Source: Deltaproteobacteria bacterium
Lineage (GTDB): Bacteria; Desulfobacterota_D; UBA1144; Nemesobacterales; UBA2774
NCBI GenBank assembly: GCA_040223695.1
Contig: JAVKFU010000015.1
Location: 568,692 to 632,691 of the forward strand
Length of the DNA: 64,000 nucleotides
Direction: 5' to 3'
In this document: in pieces, positions 61,862 through 64,000 of the stretch
How the letters are laid out: each line of letters opens with the position of its first letter
How positions within the stretch are numbered: position 1 is the stretch's first letter
The notes under the pieces: generated by a model
What the model was told of the DNA's origin: nothing
The model's input: only the letters and a program-made list of their open reading frames with translations
Database searches by the model: none
Translations under genes and position numbers: made by a program

Positions 61862-62476
61862 ATGAGAAAACTTATACTGATACTGCCGATACTGCTCGTA
61901 ATTGGCTGCAGCAGACCGAGAGTTTATATACCCGAGTCATACAGGGTGAAGAAAGAACCGGTAGAAAACGGTGAGACTGTAGAGAAAGAAACCGCCATAA
62001 TCACCACCGGAGAGGCGAATAAGCCGAAAAAGATAAACGCGACTTATAGAGAGTCCTGGGGAGCGGCTCTTGAAAGCGTAAATTATCTTAAGTGGCCGCC
62101 AGCATTCATGGAAGAGCAGGATGGAGTAATAAGGCTCAAAGAGGCCTATGTATACAGAAAAAACGGTAAACTGATCAGGTCTTACACATTCCCTTCCAGG
62201 ACGGATATTCAGAGGTCGGATATAAACGATTACCTCGAGAAGGTCGCACGATATACACCCGGTACAACCAGAACTACGTTCACTCAGGAGAATCTTAAGA
62301 TCACGCTCAGTAAAATCTCGGACGATACGACAGAAATCAAAATCGACTACTCGATAAGGCCCTACACCTTCGACGGCAAAATCGGGTATGAAGTCATTTC
62401 CAACGGCTACATCGAGTCGATTATTCTCGACCGAATGAAAGAAGACCTGGGCACAAAGCCCGTCGCAAGAAACTAG
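61862..62476 (+). CDS. Lipoprotein, unknown
   Basis: 204 residues from ATG at 61862 (AAGGAG about 13 bases upstream). The signal peptide ends in the lipobox LLVIGC (Cys near residue 16). The mature part has a Glu/Lys-rich spacer and a compact beta-rich domain (ATYRESWGAALESVNYLKWP, TFDGKIGYEVISNGYIESI). Unknown; possibly an envelope assembly or stress lipoprotein. Directly followed by a 31-codon gene whose ATG abuts its stop codon. Confidence 0.72.
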   Translation: MRKLILILPILLVIGCSRPRVYIPESYRVKKEPVENGETVEKETAIITTGEANKPKKINATYRESWGAALESVNYLKWPPAFMEEQDGVIRLKEAYVYRKNGKLIRSYTFPSRTDIQRSDINDYLEKVARYTPGTTRTTFTQENLKITLSKISDDTTEIKIDYSIRPYTFDGKIGYEVISNGYIESIILDRMKEDLGTKPVARN

Positions 62477-62572
62477 ATGAGCTATCTTCTTACAGGTCTC
62501 GGAATCATCGCCTGTTTCGCGGTCATTTTCTGGCTCGACAGATATTACGAGGATGATGACAAAGAAGAATAA
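62477..62572 (+). CDS. 31-residue single-pass membrane protein
   Basis: MSYLLTGLGIIACFAVIFWL followed by DRYYEDDDKEE: one hydrophobic helix and an acidic tail. Its ATG immediately follows the TAG of the lipoprotein gene, suggesting coupled translation. Very short proteins of this kind often modify membrane partners; none identified. Confidence 0.5.
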   Translation: MSYLLTGLGIIACFAVIFWLDRYYEDDDKEE

Positions 62573-62649
62573 TTCTCCCTCCTCATGGTTCAATTACAGC
62601 TCTAGGGTAGCCGCTTGTTAGCTAATAGTAGTAGGCTGCAACAATAAAT

Positions 62650-63657
62650 TCAGGGTTTGAAAAGCCCCATGTGGGTTATTATCTCGTCCATGTTTCCGTG
62701 GGCGATCTCGTTTGCGCGTTTTGTGCCTTCCCTCAGAATATCCCTCACGTCGTCTGGTCTTTTCTCGTACTCGCGCCTCCGCTCTCTTATGGGTTCGAGG
62801 AGCTCGTTTATGGCGCGGGCGAGCTTTTTCTTAACCTCCACGTCCCCTACGTTTCCGGTCCTGTAGCGCTCCTTCAGGTCCTCAATTTCCTCCGTATTCC
62901 CGTTAAAGGCGTCGTGGTATATGAACACAGGGTTGCCCTCTACCGTGCCCGGTATGTCGGCGCGGATACGCTTGGGGTCTGTGTACATGGTCCGCACGCG
63001 CTTCTCGACTTCCCCGGGGTCGTCAGACAGGTATATGCAGTTATCGAGACTTTTGGACATCTTCCTGTTGCCGTCCGTACCGACAAGCCTCGAGGTCTTA
63101 CTGATTACGGGCTCTGGCTCGATGAAGAAATCGCCGTAGAGGAAATTGAACCTCCGGGCAAGCTCCCTCGTGAGCTCGATGTGGCTGAGCTGGTCGTCTC
63201 CCACAGGGACTTTCGTCGCCTTGAACATAAGTATGTCAGCAGCCATGAGAACCGGGTATCCGAGAAGCCCGACCGAGTAGTTCTCCCCTACCCCCATATC
63301 CTGTATCTTTTCCTTTAGAGTGGGAATCCTCTCGGCACGCGGGACCCCGCAGATCATGGCCAGCATGGCGTATAGCTCCGTAATGTAGGGTATCTGAGAC
63401 TGCACGTAGAAGGTCGCCTTCTCAGGGTCCATCCCTACTGACAGCCAGTCCATGACCATCTCGATCGTGTTCTTCTCCACTTCCTTAACTTTGTCGTAAT
63501 GGGTTGTAAGCATGTGGAGATCGGCCACCAGAAAGTAGCAGTCGTAGTCGTCCTGGAACTCTATACGGTTATAGAGCGAGCCCACCAGATGCCCCAGATG
63601 GAGCCTCCCTGTGGGTCTGTCCCCTGTGACGAGAATCGGTTTCTTTATCGTGGCCAT
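62650..63657 (-). CDS. trpS: Tryptophan--tRNA ligase
   Basis: 335 residues, class I synthetase. HIGH-type motif GRLHLGHLVGSL near the N-terminus and KMSKS motif RKMSKSLDN. Also conserved VPVGDDQLSHIELTRELARR and GYPVLMAADILMFKA. It charges tRNA-Trp with tryptophan in the cytosol. Essential housekeeping gene; convergent with the lipoprotein pair. Confidence 0.97.
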   Translation of the reverse strand: MATIKKPILVTGDRPTGRLHLGHLVGSLYNRIEFQDDYDCYFLVADLHMLTTHYDKVKEVEKNTIEMVMDWLSVGMDPEKATFYVQSQIPYITELYAMLAMICGVPRAERIPTLKEKIQDMGVGENYSVGLLGYPVLMAADILMFKATKVPVGDDQLSHIELTRELARRFNFLYGDFFIEPEPVISKTSRLVGTDGNRKMSKSLDNCIYLSDDPGEVEKRVRTMYTDPKRIRADIPGTVEGNPVFIYHDAFNGNTEEIEDLKERYRTGNVGDVEVKKKLARAINELLEPIRERRREYEKRPDDVRDILREGTKRANEIAHGNMDEIITHMGLFKP

Positions 63658-64000
63658 TTAAGGAATAATCCTCCAGTTAATATCCAGTAATTAAGGGCAT
63701 TAATATACACGGTCAAAATAAAAATGTCCCGTAAAATTAATTGACTGATCCCACCTAACCGAACGTCTGCCATTCCGAATCATATCGAGGGCTTCTTGAG
63801 ACAACTCATTGCGCCCGGCATACTAGCTTAGTCCGTAGAATAGATACTCGGTGCGACTGTGTTCGGTATCGCAGTTTAGAATGACAGATTTCACCCCCAC
63901 CTTTATCCTCCCCCCTCAAGGGAGAGGAAATGCAGGAGCATTGGGTCAAAGCGATCCCCGACTGATGTAAAAATAATGCTCCAATAATGGAAATAAATGA
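63658..64000. other. Intergenic end region with repeat
   Basis: No gene recognised. A second palindromic dispersed repeat lies at about 63891-63930 (listed separately). Confidence 0.5.
63891..63930 (-). repeat. Dispersed palindromic repeat, copy 2 (inverted)
   Basis: On the minus strand: CTCTCCCTTGAGGGGGGAGG then ATAAAGGTGGGGGTG, homologous to the plus-strand element at 1447-1488 with small length changes. Confidence 0.6.

Noticed and set aside
62671..63318. 215-codon frame opposite trpS
   Set aside because: Antisense shadow; trpS motifs on the other strand are complete.
1..64000. tRNA, rRNA or CRISPR features
   Set aside because: No T-loop GGTTCRA with paired arms outside genes, no rRNA-like conserved blocks, and no regularly spaced direct repeats with unique spacers.

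Overview
The window is a chromosome segment from a Gram-negative-type (diderm) bacterium. Evidence: a complete Mla phospholipid transport set, a CzcCBA tripartite metal exporter, an AlgE-like outer-membrane barrel, several lipoproteins, an OmpR/EnvZ-type two-component pair and near-perfect sigma-54 promoters. The gene set (HflX with the long N-terminal domain, double hot-dog MaoC protein, LLM oxidoreductase, PEP carboxylase, photolyase) would fit a Desulfobacterota- or Dadabacteria-like lineage, but nothing in the window (no rRNA) fixes the taxonomy. I see no tRNA, rRNA, CRISPR array or intact insertion sequence.

Layout. 1-4 kb is an AT-rich accessory stretch: the 3' part of an unrecognised gene, small secreted Cys-rich proteins, and two decayed IS3-type transposase ends in inverted orientation. 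4-11.4 kb is housekeeping/oxidoreductase territory, including hflX with an apparent ATA start codon. 11.8-18 kb is a minus-strand operon: alr, a WP-repeat exported protein, mlaE, mlaF, mlaD and a ParB-domain protein. 18-25.5 kb carries a methyltransferase, a small exported protein and czcCBA. 25.9-29.4 kb holds a frameshifted glutamate dehydrogenase and an AT-rich UvrD-like helicase that looks acquired. 29.5-39.4 kb is a run of small stress and envelope genes, three of whose transcription units have sigma-54 type -24/-12 promoters, plus remnants of an archaeal-type AdoMet synthetase. 39.5-42.3 kb is PEP carboxylase. 42.3-48.1 kb is a two-component system flanked by an outer-membrane barrel and two acidic exported proteins, each preceded by a related TTACA-TGTAA palindrome. 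48.5-54.5 kb is mixed (GFA enzyme, MscS, MarR, VWA protein, MFS).

The most interesting part is 54.6-61.7 kb. A MerR-type regulator with a cobalamin-binding domain (CarH/LitR class) diverges from a fasciclin-domain gene and an RpoD-like sigma factor. These are followed by a photolyase with an unusual flavin-site Asp, an unrecognised gene and a DUF523-DUF1722 (YbgA-like) gene. Both divergent promoters carry arrays of TNNACA hexamers with a 10-11 bp period that overlap the -35 and -10 boxes, the architecture known for CarH operators. I infer a light-controlled (cobalamin-sensed) switch that feeds an alternative sigma factor and DNA repair. The window closes with a lipoprotein, a 31-residue membrane protein, trpS and a second inverted copy of a palindromic repeat also seen near 1.45 kb.
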